Below are positions 31,231-40,808 of a stretch of 52,106 nt of DNA, one piece after another. This DNA comes from a virus, in the IMG/VR virus record IMGVR_UViG_3300027741_003749, positions 1 to 52,106 of that record; one strand, given 5' to 3'. Every line of letters begins with the position of its first letter. Position 1 is the stretch's first letter. The notes under the pieces are model-generated. The model made no database searches, was not told the DNA's origin, and saw nothing but the letters and a program-made list of their open reading frames with translations. The position numbers were made by a program, and so were the translations under genes.

Positions 31231-32102
31231 GAAAACAATTTATTAAAAGCCTACAAAATATTCTATACAAGGACACTCGTACTGTTTTATTATTAGGAGA
31301 TATTGGCGTTTTTGGATTTAGAGAAGAACTTAAAAATATACCTTCACGAACATATAATATTGGAATACTAGAACAGTCCATGATAAGTGTCGCTGCTGGT
31401 CTCAGTCTTTCGGGTTTCATTCCATTCATTCATACTATAGCTCCTTTTTTAGTAGAAAGAGCTTTCGAGCAACTCAAGATTGATTTTGGATATCAGGAAT
31501 TATATGGAAATTTTATTACAGTAGGTAATTCATATGATTATTCAGCATTGGGATGTACACACCACTGTCCTGGAGATATTCAACTAATATCTTCTATTCC
31601 AAACTTTAGAATATATGCCCCAGGAACAAGTTTAGAATTTGATACCTTATTATCTCATCAATATGATAATAAATTTGCTAATTATTGGAGACTAAGCGAA
31701 TATGAAAACAAGAATAGTATGGATGTAATTTCTGGCAAAGCCAATGTGATTAAAAAAGGAGACTTGGCTACTATAGTGGTATACTCTACTATGCTTGATA
31801 GAGTTGTTGAAGCTTGCAAAGATCTTGATGTCACAATTCTTTACTATACTACTATTATACCTTTTGACTCAGATACTCTACTACAAAACTTAAACAGTAA
31901 AATTATTGTGTGCGAACCATTTTATGAATCAAGTACTAATATGCTGATAAGTAGAGAACTAACTAAGCACAATCATTCTATAATAAATATAGGTGTTCCT
32001 AGGTTTTTTTTAAAAAACTATGGATCAAAACAAGAGCAAGACAGTTTTCTAAAATTAGATCAGCAAAACATTAGATATAGGATTATTGAATGTCTAAAGT
32101 AA
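31227..32102 (+). CDS. transketolase C-terminal (pyrimidine-binding) subunit
   Basis: A 291-residue partner half. IGILEQSMISVAAGL contains the conserved Glu that activates thiamine. FIHTIAPFLVERAFEQ and the CTHHCPGDIQ loop follow, then a transketolase C-terminal fold. The ATGA overlap with the N-terminal subunit shows coupled translation in 1:1 ratio. Likely acts on the dideoxy-keto sugar made next door rather than in central metabolism; that is inference from linkage. Confidence 0.85.
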   Translation: MRKQFIKSLQNILYKDTRTVLLLGDIGVFGFREELKNIPSRTYNIGILEQSMISVAAGLSLSGFIPFIHTIAPFLVERAFEQLKIDFGYQELYGNFITVGNSYDYSALGCTHHCPGDIQLISSIPNFRIYAPGTSLEFDTLLSHQYDNKFANYWRLSEYENKNSMDVISGKANVIKKGDLATIVVYSTMLDRVVEACKDLDVTILYYTTIIPFDSDTLLQNLNSKIIVCEPFYESSTNMLISRELTKHNHSIINIGVPRFFLKNYGSKQEQDSFLKLDQQNIRYRIIECLK

Positions 32103-33118
32103 TATCCCAATACACAATAAACACTTTTGAGAAAATAGGTCTTGAGCCATTAAGAAATAAGACCATCCTTATTACTGGTTCAAGTGGACTAATAGGAATA
32201 AATATACTTTCACTATTACAGAATCTCAGAAAACAGCTAAATATAAAAATATATTGTTGGTCTCTTTCTCCTATATCTAGTTATTTTAATGAAATTTTTG
32301 ATGGCTGTATGATTATTAATTCCGACCTATCTGATAATCATACAAAAATACCGAATGATCTAATTGGTGCTTTTGATTTTATATTTCATTGTGCTGGATA
32401 TGGACAACCACAAAAATTTATTGAAAACAAAATTTCTACCATTAATATAAATACACAAAGTATAATCTTGTTATTTTCTCTATTAAAATCTAATGGATCG
32501 TTTTTGTATTGCAGTAGTAGTGAGATATATAGCGGATTAGATATTGAAAAAATATCTGAAAAAGATATTGGAACAACCTCTCCAGATCATCCAAGAGCAT
32601 GCTATATAGAGAGCAAAAGATGTGGAGAAGCTATATGTAATATTTTTGCTGATAGTAATCCAGAACAAAATATTAAAATTGCTAGAATAAGTACCGTATA
32701 TGGTCCTGGAGCCAAGTTGAACGATACCAGAGTTTTGAATTCATTAATACAAAAAGCACTCAATAATAAACGAATAGAGATGCTAGATAGTGGTTCTTCC
32801 ACCAGAACTTTTTGCTATACTGACGACGCTATAGAAATGCTGCTCACCATACTTCTTCATGGAAAACAAAGAACCTATAATATTACTGGTATTGATATAT
32901 TAACCATCAAAGAAGTGGCATCGATAATAGCAAAAACAACATCGTCAGAACTAATTATCCCAACTAGCAATAACGGCTTAATTGGAAATCCTAAAACAGT
33001 AATACCGACTATAGATAGATATATATCTGAGTTTGGAAATAAATCTTTTATGTCATTTGAATCAGGTATTGAAAATACTATTTCATGGTTTAAAGACTTA
33101 CTATCATCTAATAATTAA
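32090..33118 (+). CDS. NAD-dependent epimerase/dehydratase (extended SDR)
   Basis: A 342-residue extended SDR. LITGSSGLIG is the nucleotide loop, CSSSEIYSG and CYIESKR supply the active-site Ser/Tyr/Lys (YxxxK), and VYGPGAKLND is the family's proline loop. Relatives include dTDP-glucose/GDP-mannose 4,6-dehydratases and UDP-glucuronate decarboxylase; the exact reaction is not readable. It may supply the 4-keto-6-deoxy substrate for the 3-dehydratase or reduce its product. Overlaps the transketolase gene by 13 bases. Confidence 0.82.
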   Translation: MSKVISQYTINTFEKIGLEPLRNKTILITGSSGLIGINILSLLQNLRKQLNIKIYCWSLSPISSYFNEIFDGCMIINSDLSDNHTKIPNDLIGAFDFIFHCAGYGQPQKFIENKISTININTQSIILLFSLLKSNGSFLYCSSSEIYSGLDIEKISEKDIGTTSPDHPRACYIESKRCGEAICNIFADSNPEQNIKIARISTVYGPGAKLNDTRVLNSLIQKALNNKRIEMLDSGSSTRTFCYTDDAIEMLLTILLHGKQRTYNITGIDILTIKEVASIIAKTTSSELIIPTSNNGLIGNPKTVIPTIDRYISEFGNKSFMSFESGIENTISWFKDLLSSNN

Positions 33119-33138
33119 TCCAGAAAGAAAAATAAATA

Positions 33139-33984
33139 ATGTTACTATCTATCTTAGTACAAGGAAAAAATGATAACTATGGATCTGACGATAATGGAGT
33201 TGGCGGAGTTTCCCAAAGACTAAAATTAAGCTTAAATAAACTAGCAGACAATATTAATAAGCTTAATAAAAAAGATATTGAAATTGTTCTTTGTGACTGG
33301 GGTTCAGAACAAAAAATAGTTACCGATTTATTGACAATAAAATGTCCACAATTAAAATGTATTTATGTTAGTCCAGAAATAGGCAAAAAATATAGTAAAG
33401 AATCTAATTATTCTATATCTCATGCGTATAATGTTGCTTTTAGACATAGCTCTGGAGAGTATAGAATTTTTTGGGATTCAGACTGTTATATGAGATACGA
33501 AGATATGTTAAAACTATATGAGTTTGTTGTTTTACTAAAGACATTAAATATTCAAGATACTTTTTTTTGGGGATCAAGATACCATGTTCCGCGACCCATA
33601 TGGAATGAATGTAAAGATTTTCAAGAGATAGATAATTTTTTTATTAATGGAGACATATCTAAGTTCAGACACGATAAAATTAATCTAGAGAGTTTCGGTG
33701 GCTGTGCTATGGCATTATTAATACATAAAGACATGGGCTATGAAAGTACCTGCTGGTGGGAAGAACTTCCTTATTGGGGATGGCAAGACATAGAATTACA
33801 TTATAGACTAGCTTCAAGATATAGACTAGGCGTGGATCTAGAAGACCAAGACATGTCATTCTTCCATTTAGATCATCATGATTCTAAACAGGAAAAGCTT
33901 ATTAATCAATATGTTTTTCCAAAATACTTTAATGTCAATAATAATAACTGGGGATTACTAGATGAAAATCTAGAAATTATATGA
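33139..33984 (+). CDS. glycosyltransferase, GT-A
   Basis: A 281-residue enzyme. ISHAYNVAFRHSSGEY then IFWDSDCYM (DSD metal site), plus GGCAMALL and GWQDIELHYRL (E-D acceptor loop), match GT2/galactosyltransferase-like GTs. It lies within the sugar cassette and overlaps the GDP-fucose-synthase-like gene by four bases, so it probably transfers the new sugar. Confidence 0.78.
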   Translation: MLLSILVQGKNDNYGSDDNGVGGVSQRLKLSLNKLADNINKLNKKDIEIVLCDWGSEQKIVTDLLTIKCPQLKCIYVSPEIGKKYSKESNYSISHAYNVAFRHSSGEYRIFWDSDCYMRYEDMLKLYEFVVLLKTLNIQDTFFWGSRYHVPRPIWNECKDFQEIDNFFINGDISKFRHDKINLESFGGCAMALLIHKDMGYESTCWWEELPYWGWQDIELHYRLASRYRLGVDLEDQDMSFFHLDHHDSKQEKLINQYVFPKYFNVNNNNWGLLDENLEII

Positions 33985-34889
33985 AAAATATCTTAATTAC
34001 TGGCGGAAATGGAATGCTTGGATCTCATATTAATTTTGGTTTCAAACCAACATCACAAGAGTTAGATCTTAAAAACTACAATAGTATTGTAAAATATATA
34101 AAAGATCATAATATTACGGAATTAGTACACGCAGCAGGAAGAGTTGGTGGAGTCAGAGCTAATGACTTATATACTTATGATTTTTTGATTGATAATCTAG
34201 ATATGAATATGAATGTTATAAAAGCTTGCAAAGAATTAAATCTATCTAAAATAACCTTATTATTATCTACCTGTGTATTTCCAGTTAGTCTCGACAGAGA
34301 AACCACTGAAGCAGATTTACATACCGGAGAGCCTCATCCAACAAATATAGGCTACGCATATGCTAAAAGGTTTTTAGAAATAGCAGGTAGATGTTTGAAT
34401 AAACAATTTGGCATAAATTCCTCATGTATTGTTCCATGCAATATGTATGGATTTAATGATAATTATAATCTAGAAAATAGCCATGTCGTCCCTGGATTAA
34501 TTCATAAATGCTATTTAGCACAACAAACAAATACAGACTTTATGATATGGGGATCAGGTAAAGGAGAAAGAGAATTTCTATTTGCTGGTGATATGGCAAA
34601 AATACTAAAAATGATTCATTTGGACAAAATTAATATTCCAGAACTAATGATAGTATCACCGGGACAAACATATACAATTAAAGATGTCGTTGACTTAATT
34701 GTTAAACAGTTTAATTTCAAAGGGAAAGTAGTATTCGATACTAGCAAACCAGAAGGAGCAATAAAGAAAAGTTCCTCAAATAAAATTTTTAGAGACATAT
34801 TTCCTACTTTTAAATTTACTGATTTAGAAAATGGACTAGCAATCACAATAGAAGATTTCATCAGAAACTATACAACATTAAGAAAATAA
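33981..34889 (+). CDS. GDP-fucose synthase/ColC-like epimerase-reductase
   Basis: A 302-residue SDR. ILITGGNGMLG is the NADP loop. AAGRVGGVRANDL is a signature of GDP-4-keto-6-deoxymannose epimerase-reductases. TCVFP and GYAYAKR give the catalytic Cys/Ser, Tyr and Lys. GDP-fucose synthase and colitose synthase ColC share this build. With the His-type PLP enzyme upstream, the ColC reaction (3-deoxy product) is the better guess, but fucose synthase cannot be excluded. Confidence 0.85.
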   Translation: MKNILITGGNGMLGSHINFGFKPTSQELDLKNYNSIVKYIKDHNITELVHAAGRVGGVRANDLYTYDFLIDNLDMNMNVIKACKELNLSKITLLLSTCVFPVSLDRETTEADLHTGEPHPTNIGYAYAKRFLEIAGRCLNKQFGINSSCIVPCNMYGFNDNYNLENSHVVPGLIHKCYLAQQTNTDFMIWGSGKGEREFLFAGDMAKILKMIHLDKINIPELMIVSPGQTYTIKDVVDLIVKQFNFKGKVVFDTSKPEGAIKKSSSNKIFRDIFPTFKFTDLENGLAITIEDFIRNYTTLRK

Positions 34890-34897
34890 GGATAATA

Positions 34898-35995
34898 ATG
34901 TTAATCAGTCAAGATATTAAGTTAGATTACGACGATGTCCTCATTGTACCACAAAGAACAACGCTTGAAAGCAGAAAAGATGTTTATTTGGAAAGAGAGT
35001 TTAAATTTTACCATAGTCCAAGAATTTGGAAGGGAATCCCGATAGTCTGCTCAAACATGGTACCATTAACCTCTAAAGCTATGGCCATACAACTATCTGC
35101 ACATAAAATGGTTACAGCACTACACAAATATTATTCAGCATCAGAGATATTTGATATTATTCAAGATTCAGGTATTGATTATACATGGATGTCTATAGGA
35201 AAATCCGATCAAGAGATAGACCGTATAAAAGAAGTGTCTAATTTATTAGGTCGGTCTCCAAATATCGTTATTGATGTACCAAATGGGTATATGGAATCCT
35301 TTGTATTATTTTGTCAAAAAATTAGAGAGCACTTTCCAGACAGTATCATATGTGCCGGTAATGTTACAACACCAGAAATTTGCGAAGAATTAATTATTCA
35401 TGGTGGAGTAGATATTTGTAAAATTCAAATCTCTCCAGGATCTCAGTGCGAAACGCGTAAAATGACTGGGGTTGGATATGGGACATTTTCATGTATTCAT
35501 GAGTGTTCTCATGCTGCTCATGGTTTAAAATCAAAGTCTGGTCATCTTGGACTGGTTATGACAGACGGTGGCTGTAAGACTCCGGGAGACATTTGTAAAG
35601 CCGTGTGTGGAGGATCTGATTGGGTGATGCTTGGAGGTATGTTCGCCGGTACTGAAGAATGCGACGGAGAATGGACTTATGAGTATTTATGCAATAAGGC
35701 TGGGCTAGCTGGAGAATTCTGGCAACCCTTTTCACCAGGATATGAAACAAAAAAAAGAAAAACTAGTCTAATATTCTACGGCATGTCAAGTCATTATGCT
35801 CAAGAAAAACACGGAGTTGGAAAAAAACAATACAGGGCTTCTGAAGGTAAAGTATCAAAAATATCATACAAGGGACCGGTAGATGATATTATTCAAGAAA
35901 TACTTGGTGGACTGCGTAGTTGTGGAGCATATATAGGAGCTAAATATCTAAAAGACTATTCTAAATGTGCAAAATTTATCAAAATAAATAGGTAA
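34898..35995 (+). CDS. guaC: GMP reductase (IMPDH/GMPR family)
   Basis: A 365-residue TIM-barrel enzyme. GSQCETRKMTGVGYG is the family's catalytic Cys-x-Thr loop in its GMP-reductase form, VMTDGGCK and VMLGGMFAG bind the phosphate, and there is no CBS pair as in IMPDH. It would convert GMP to IMP with NADPH. Sitting in a GDP-sugar cassette, it may recycle the guanine nucleotide released by glycosyl transfer or shift the host purine pool. AAGGATAATAATG supports the start. Confidence 0.85.
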   Translation: MLISQDIKLDYDDVLIVPQRTTLESRKDVYLEREFKFYHSPRIWKGIPIVCSNMVPLTSKAMAIQLSAHKMVTALHKYYSASEIFDIIQDSGIDYTWMSIGKSDQEIDRIKEVSNLLGRSPNIVIDVPNGYMESFVLFCQKIREHFPDSIICAGNVTTPEICEELIIHGGVDICKIQISPGSQCETRKMTGVGYGTFSCIHECSHAAHGLKSKSGHLGLVMTDGGCKTPGDICKAVCGGSDWVMLGGMFAGTEECDGEWTYEYLCNKAGLAGEFWQPFSPGYETKKRKTSLIFYGMSSHYAQEKHGVGKKQYRASEGKVSKISYKGPVDDIIQEILGGLRSCGAYIGAKYLKDYSKCAKFIKINR

Positions 35996-35998
35996 CCA

Positions 35999-37057
35999 AT
36001 GAATATAAACATTTCTGCACCAATAAATCATACTGGATATGGTATTGCTTCTTTAAATATTATTAAACAACTAGCTACTAAAACTAAAATAGCTTATTTT
36101 CCAATAGGCAATCCCAACGTTGATAATCAAGAAGAGTATAATCTTATATCTTCCCTGATATATAATAGCAGGGACTGCAAGGTTGATGCTCCATTTTTAA
36201 AAATTTGGCATCAATTCGATTTACTAAATCGTATAGGACGTGGAAAATATTATGCTTTACCCTTTTTTGAATTAGATAAATTTAATGAGCTAGAAAAAAA
36301 ACATATGACAGTACCAGATACTTTATTGGTATCAAGCAATTGGGCTAAAAATGTAATAATATCTAATAATATTCAGACACCCATCGAAGTTGTTCCATTA
36401 GGAGTAGATCTTTCAATATTCGATCAGTCTCTTTATCAAAAAGAACAACTAGACGATTATGTATTTTTAAATATTGGTAAATGGGAAATTAGAAAAGGAC
36501 ATGACATATTATATTCTTTATTTAAACAGGCTTTTCCAAATGAAAAAGATGTAAAATTAGTCTTATTAGCATCAACAACAACTAACTCATATTCTTCTAA
36601 AGAAGAAGTTCAACAGTGGAGGAAACTATATTCATCTAATAATATCAGTGTTATTGATGGCGTTTCTTCGCACACCGACGTTGCAAAATTAATGTCACAA
36701 AGTGATTGTGGTATTTTTCCATCTAGAGCAGAAGGATGGAATTTAGAATTATTGGAAATGATGGCAATGAATAAACCAGTAATAGCAACAAATTATTCCT
36801 CTCATACTGAATTTTGTAATTCTGATAATGCATATATGGTAGAAATAAAAGAAACAGAACCCGCTTATGACGGAAAAGCTTTTAATGGACAAGGTAACTG
36901 GGCTAAAATATCGCAAGATCAAAAAGATCAAATTATCGAGCACATGAGATATCTATATAAAAATAGAATCAATTCTAATGAAAATGGCATAAATACGGCT
37001 AAAAAATTCTCTTGGGAAAATACAGCCTCTAAGATATTGGGTGTATTTAACGAATAA
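35999..37057 (+). CDS. glycosyltransferase family 4 (GT-B)
   Basis: A 352-residue GT4 enzyme. VPLGVDLSIF, NIGKWEIRKGHD, PSRAEGWNLELLEMMA with the E-x7-E donor motif and NKPVIATNYSSH are all visible. It uses a nucleotide-sugar donor with retention of configuration. It closes the sugar cassette, three bases after the GMP reductase, and is followed by the first virion-type gene. Confidence 0.88.
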   Translation: MNINISAPINHTGYGIASLNIIKQLATKTKIAYFPIGNPNVDNQEEYNLISSLIYNSRDCKVDAPFLKIWHQFDLLNRIGRGKYYALPFFELDKFNELEKKHMTVPDTLLVSSNWAKNVIISNNIQTPIEVVPLGVDLSIFDQSLYQKEQLDDYVFLNIGKWEIRKGHDILYSLFKQAFPNEKDVKLVLLASTTTNSYSSKEEVQQWRKLYSSNNISVIDGVSSHTDVAKLMSQSDCGIFPSRAEGWNLELLEMMAMNKPVIATNYSSHTEFCNSDNAYMVEIKETEPAYDGKAFNGQGNWAKISQDQKDQIIEHMRYLYKNRINSNENGINTAKKFSWENTASKILGVFNE

Positions 37058-37067
37058 GGAGTAACAT

Positions 37068-37634
37068 ATGCCAATTCCAACACCCAAAAAAGACGAAGAT
37101 AATCAGGCTTTCGTAGCTCGCTGTATGGGTAACGAAACCATGAAAAAAGACTACCCAGATAATGGTCAAAGAGTAGCGATTTGTTTGGGTCAAACCAAAA
37201 GAAAATCCAAAGGTAATTTATTAGACCAGGTTTTGGAAGTATTAGGATTTAATATGGTCTATAATTGTGAAAATTGTGATGATACAGAAGGCGAAGAGTT
37301 AACATTATCAAATTTGGTTATTCCTAAAGAAGAAGATTATATAGATGCTGGAGAGCAAACTGAAGAGTGCGATATTTCCCATATAGTAGCATCAGAATAT
37401 CAAGGAAGAAAAGTAACTCTTAATAAATACTTTAGAACACCAGATGGTCCTAAAAAATTTAGTGTTTATGTTAAGAATGAAAAGGGCAATGTTGTCAAAG
37501 TAAATTTTGGTGATCCAAATATGGAAATCAAAAAAGATATTCCGGCAAGAAGAAAAAGTTTTAGGGCCAGAATGAGATGTGATAATCCTGGACCCAAGTG
37601 GAAAAGTCGATATTGGGCCTGTAAGAGCTGGTAG
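37068..37634 (+). CDS. phage structural or prohead-associated protein (188 aa)
   Basis: A 188-residue protein with two typical phage segments. The N-terminus reads PIPTPKKDEDNQAFVARCMG, which is found in front of prohead-protease or scaffolding proteins. The C-terminus is basic, with SFRARMRCDNPGPKWKSRYW, seen in phage virion-related proteins. The middle holds CENCDD and a Glu-rich stretch. AAGGAG precedes the ATG. It marks the switch from glycan to virion genes. Confidence 0.6.
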   Translation: MPIPTPKKDEDNQAFVARCMGNETMKKDYPDNGQRVAICLGQTKRKSKGNLLDQVLEVLGFNMVYNCENCDDTEGEELTLSNLVIPKEEDYIDAGEQTEECDISHIVASEYQGRKVTLNKYFRTPDGPKKFSVYVKNEKGNVVKVNFGDPNMEIKKDIPARRKSFRARMRCDNPGPKWKSRYWACKSW

Positions 37635-37672
37635 AACAATTTATATTTACTACAAACAATGGACTAATAATT

Positions 37673-38257
37673 ATGACTAAAAGTATAGAAAAACTATTAA
37701 ATGAACAATCTCAAGTTTCTGAAGTAAATCACACTGCTATAGCAGAAGAGAGTACTAGTCCAGACATAATATCTGGTCAAGAAGTTCAAGGATACTCATC
37801 TGATGCTGTGATTGAGTTACTTAAAAAATCGCTCAATATTCACTGGCAACAAACTACTGTTTTAACAGCTCAAGCAGAACATCTTGATAGATGGGGATAT
37901 AAAAAACTAGCAGCAATTTTTAAAGCAGACGCTATCCAAGAACAAACACATGCTGCAATTAATATTAAAAGATTAGAATTTTTTGATGTTGACTATCAAC
38001 CATTAGTAGTAAGTCCTCCGGTTTGGAAAAGACATGATATGGTATCAATGATTAATTATAATCTTGATTCAGTAAGAGAGGCATCAGCTGCCGAAAGAGC
38101 AACTATCATTGCTGCCAGAGCGGTAGGAGATGAAATTACAGCAAATATGCTTATTGAACTTCTACAAGGTAGTGAAGACGGAATTCAATTATATGAGAGT
38201 TTTCTAAAACTTATTGAACAAATGGGTATTGATAACTTCTTAACATTACAGGTCTGA
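37673..38257 (+). CDS. ferritin-like protein
   Basis: A 194-residue four-helix protein. The long helices (IELLKKSLNIHWQQTT, RWGYKKLAAIFKADA followed by QEQTHAAIN with an E-x-x-H pair, then ATIIAARAVGDEITANM) match bacterioferritin/Dps-like diiron proteins. One glutamate-histidine pair is intact, but the second site lacks the expected His, so iron oxidation may be weak. Phage ferritin-like proteins are sometimes virion or chaperone components. Unstructured first 40 residues. Confidence 0.6.
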   Translation: MTKSIEKLLNEQSQVSEVNHTAIAEESTSPDIISGQEVQGYSSDAVIELLKKSLNIHWQQTTVLTAQAEHLDRWGYKKLAAIFKADAIQEQTHAAINIKRLEFFDVDYQPLVVSPPVWKRHDMVSMINYNLDSVREASAAERATIIAARAVGDEITANMLIELLQGSEDGIQLYESFLKLIEQMGIDNFLTLQV

Positions 38258-38304
38258 TTACTAGATATTGTATAAATTATCACTAACTTATAAAGGGTCA
38301 CATA

Positions 38305-39369
38305 ATGGACAGAATTCATGATCTTCTTAATGGTATTAAACAATCAATATCTATTTATAAAAACAAATTAGATATTAAAAAATCTCAATCAGAACACTTA
38401 ATGCATATGGATCCTTTTAGTATTGGTGATTATGTTAAAAGTATCAATACTTCTTGTATTCACTATGGAAGTGAAGGAGTAGTAGAAGATTTAGAGTCTT
38501 TACCAAGAAATATGGGCAAAATAGTTGTTTATAAAACCACCAATGCTGGATCTAAATGGAATAAAGGAGATATCCTTAGAAAAACTGAATCTCAATTAGT
38601 CAAAGCTAGTTTGCAAATGCAACAACATAGAGAGCCATCTATGACCATAGATGATCAGACTAATACTAATGATATTACTTCTGAAAATATTGATGAGCCA
38701 ACAGTAGTTAACAACCCTACCAATATCAATGAGCCTATGGATAATGCCGATACTAATAGTCCAAAAAAACTTGATAATGAATCTTTTGATCAATATAAAA
38801 CAGAATCTCTTGAGATGGCATTGAGCTCTCTAAGAAAGATATTAAATAATGTATCCAGTATTTTGAATAATTCCGATTTGGATCGAGTAAAAGAAAATTT
38901 GACAGAACCCTGGCTTCAGGGTATGATTGCTGTTGTTGATGATAAAATGAGCACCATTCACGATTTTGTCAAGTTCTATGATCCAGAGGACGATAGTGAA
39001 GAAACCGAGGCTGCTCGTAAAGAAATAGACCATCATCGCAAGCATCATCACAAAGAAAAACCAACTACTAAAGTTTCATATAGAGTATTACCAGCTTTGA
39101 TAACACATATTAATCCATCTCATGATCAGCACAATCAAGAGGAAACACACGAAGAGCCAAATGAAAACCACGGACCAACAAATAGTACGCCTCCTAGCAG
39201 TGACCCACCAGCGCCACCAGCAGCACCAGCAGCACCAGCTTCAGATAGGCCTGGATTATGGGAGAACATCAGAAAGAAAAAACAAAGAGAAGGAAAAAAA
39301 TATAAGCCAGCTAAACCAGGAGATTCTGACAGACCATCCCCAGACCAATGGAAAAAGCTGACTAAGTAG
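38305..39369 (+). CDS. structural protein with conserved N-domain and Pro/Ala-rich linker
   Basis: A 354-residue protein. Residues 35-95 (GDYVKSINTSCIHYGSEG, then NMGKIVVYKTTNAG and KGDILRKT) are a small beta-domain widespread in large-phage virion proteins. The middle has a helical bundle, and a PPAPPAAPAAPA linker leads to a basic end. Histidine/lysine clusters lie at about residues 238-250. Likely a head or internal virion protein. AAGGGT precedes the ATG. Confidence 0.5.
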   Translation: MDRIHDLLNGIKQSISIYKNKLDIKKSQSEHLMHMDPFSIGDYVKSINTSCIHYGSEGVVEDLESLPRNMGKIVVYKTTNAGSKWNKGDILRKTESQLVKASLQMQQHREPSMTIDDQTNTNDITSENIDEPTVVNNPTNINEPMDNADTNSPKKLDNESFDQYKTESLEMALSSLRKILNNVSSILNNSDLDRVKENLTEPWLQGMIAVVDDKMSTIHDFVKFYDPEDDSEETEAARKEIDHHRKHHHKEKPTTKVSYRVLPALITHINPSHDQHNQEETHEEPNENHGPTNSTPPSSDPPAPPAAPAAPASDRPGLWENIRKKKQREGKKYKPAKPGDSDRPSPDQWKKLTK

Positions 39370-39427
39370 TATTGATGATTTTGGATTGATTTTATTTAGG
39401 ATTAGGATTTACCTTAAAGGACAAAAA

Positions 39428-40021
39428 ATGATTAAAGAATATGATAGTCTAGATACGTATATTAACTTAGCAAAAAAAACTATCTCTAAATTTGGGTCTA
39501 AATTTTATTCAGGCCTCTCAAAAGAAATGCTACAGAATAGTGATGCTGTTTCTGATGTTGCAACGGCTATCATGTATGCCGATTGGAGGTTTGACCCTAA
39601 CAGAAAAGGTAAGGGAGGAGAACAAAAAACCCTATATTCTTATCGTAATCAGTGTGCCTTGTGGGCAATCAAAACATATGTTAGTAAGAAATATAAGAAA
39701 TCCAAAAGTATCAGTTTAGATTTTGACTACAACCAGGACTCTGAATCGCTCAATGCTCATATAGCAGATCATCGTAGTCCTAACCCGATTGACTGCTTAA
39801 TAGAAAAAGAATCAGCAGCAAACTTAACAAGAGATATTGCAGATCTTTTAGATAATCAAGTACTCTCAGATAAACAAAAAGATCAGATTAGACTATACTA
39901 TATACAGAATGAAACCCTTTCAGCTATAGGTAAGAAGTATGGAGTTTCGAGAGAAGCCGTAAGACAGAATATTAAGAGAGGATTGGAGATCATCAAGCAA
40001 CATGATAAATGCAAAACTTAA
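39428..40021 (+). CDS. phage RNA-polymerase sigma factor
   Basis: A 197-residue sigma70-family factor. A region-2-like helix set spans about residues 30-90 (ADWRFDPNRKGKGG, NQCALWAIKTYV). Region 4 (residues 155-190) has a helix-turn-helix reading SAIGKKYGVSREAVRQNIKR. Region 1 and the full region 3 are reduced, as in phage late-gene sigma factors. AAAGGAC precedes the ATG. Placed at the front of the virion block, it probably directs late transcription, but no unambiguous cognate promoter is visible. Confidence 0.82.
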   Translation: MIKEYDSLDTYINLAKKTISKFGSKFYSGLSKEMLQNSDAVSDVATAIMYADWRFDPNRKGKGGEQKTLYSYRNQCALWAIKTYVSKKYKKSKSISLDFDYNQDSESLNAHIADHRSPNPIDCLIEKESAANLTRDIADLLDNQVLSDKQKDQIRLYYIQNETLSAIGKKYGVSREAVRQNIKRGLEIIKQHDKCKT

Positions 40022-40355
40022 TCTAGTATTACTTTTATTAGATGAGGAAACATTTAAATATAAGATAATATCACTATCAGACACGTCTATAGTCTGTCCT
40101 TCTGTAGATGTTTTTGAATTTCAAGACATATATGAGTCAATCAGACTATTATTTAAAACCCATTTAGTAATTACCGAAGAACAAAGTTTTAGTTTTGACT
40201 ATAAGCTCACAGATATAGTGATCCATGATATATTGAATATTTATTATCTGACTATTGTGTCTCATGATATAGAAAATAAATATTCCTACAAATTACCTAT
40301 TAAACAATATGAATTTAATTTACCAAATTTATCAAAAATTATTCAACGTCTTTAA
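40002..40355 (+). CDS. hypothetical protein (117 aa)
   Basis: A 117-residue protein overlapping the sigma-factor end by 20 bases. Alternating hydrophobic strands (LNLVLLLLDEETFKYKIISL) suggest a beta-rich fold. No motif recognised. It could be an anti-sigma or accessory to its neighbour purely on position. Confidence 0.55.
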   Translation: MINAKLNLVLLLLDEETFKYKIISLSDTSIVCPSVDVFEFQDIYESIRLLFKTHLVITEEQSFSFDYKLTDIVIHDILNIYYLTIVSHDIENKYSYKLPIKQYEFNLPNLSKIIQRL

Positions 40356-40740
40356 TAAAAAAAGATCTAGCGAGCAAAAAGACCAAGATACTGAAGAGCC
40401 TAAATATTTAGGCGGTGTTTTTTTAAAAATAACAGAAGATCTAGAAATAGATATTGGCTGTGTATTACCAGATGTTCAAGGATTATCTACAGATGAAATC
40501 TCAAATATATCAGAAAAATATGCTGAACTTTTAATTATGATTAATAGTGGAATATTTCGAAACCAGATGTTCGATATGATAAAAAACAAAACCAAAACCA
40601 TAGAAGATGATGATATTAAAGAGCAGCTATTTATTGATAATCTTCTATTTTTTGATAAGATACTTACCCAGGAATTAAATAAAGCGACTAAAAATAATAA
40701 GCCTTTAATTCGACCAGTATCGGTATTTAAAAATTCTTAG
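40309..40740 (+). CDS. hypothetical protein (143 aa)
   Basis: A 143-residue protein, basic helix first (IYQKLFNVFNKKRSSEQK), then an acidic alpha/beta body with the ending FKNS. It overlaps the previous frame by 47 bases. No family recognised; likely a virion-assembly accessory by position. Confidence 0.5.
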   Translation: MNLIYQIYQKLFNVFNKKRSSEQKDQDTEEPKYLGGVFLKITEDLEIDIGCVLPDVQGLSTDEISNISEKYAELLIMINSGIFRNQMFDMIKNKTKTIEDDDIKEQLFIDNLLFFDKILTQELNKATKNNKPLIRPVSVFKNS

Positions 40741-40808
40741 TTTGTTAGGATATCGTCTTTTACCTATTATATAGGGTGTATTCTTAAGATAAAAGAAGGA
40801 ATATCTGA

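Noticed and set aside
38257-38304. T4-type late promoter (TATAAATA)
   Set aside because: Only a partial TATAAATT match, not repeated before other virion genes; chance is likely in such AT-rich DNA.
39190-39245. Tandem DNA repeat of biological interest in the structural gene
   Set aside because: It is simply codons for a Pro/Ala linker; repeats are short and imperfect.
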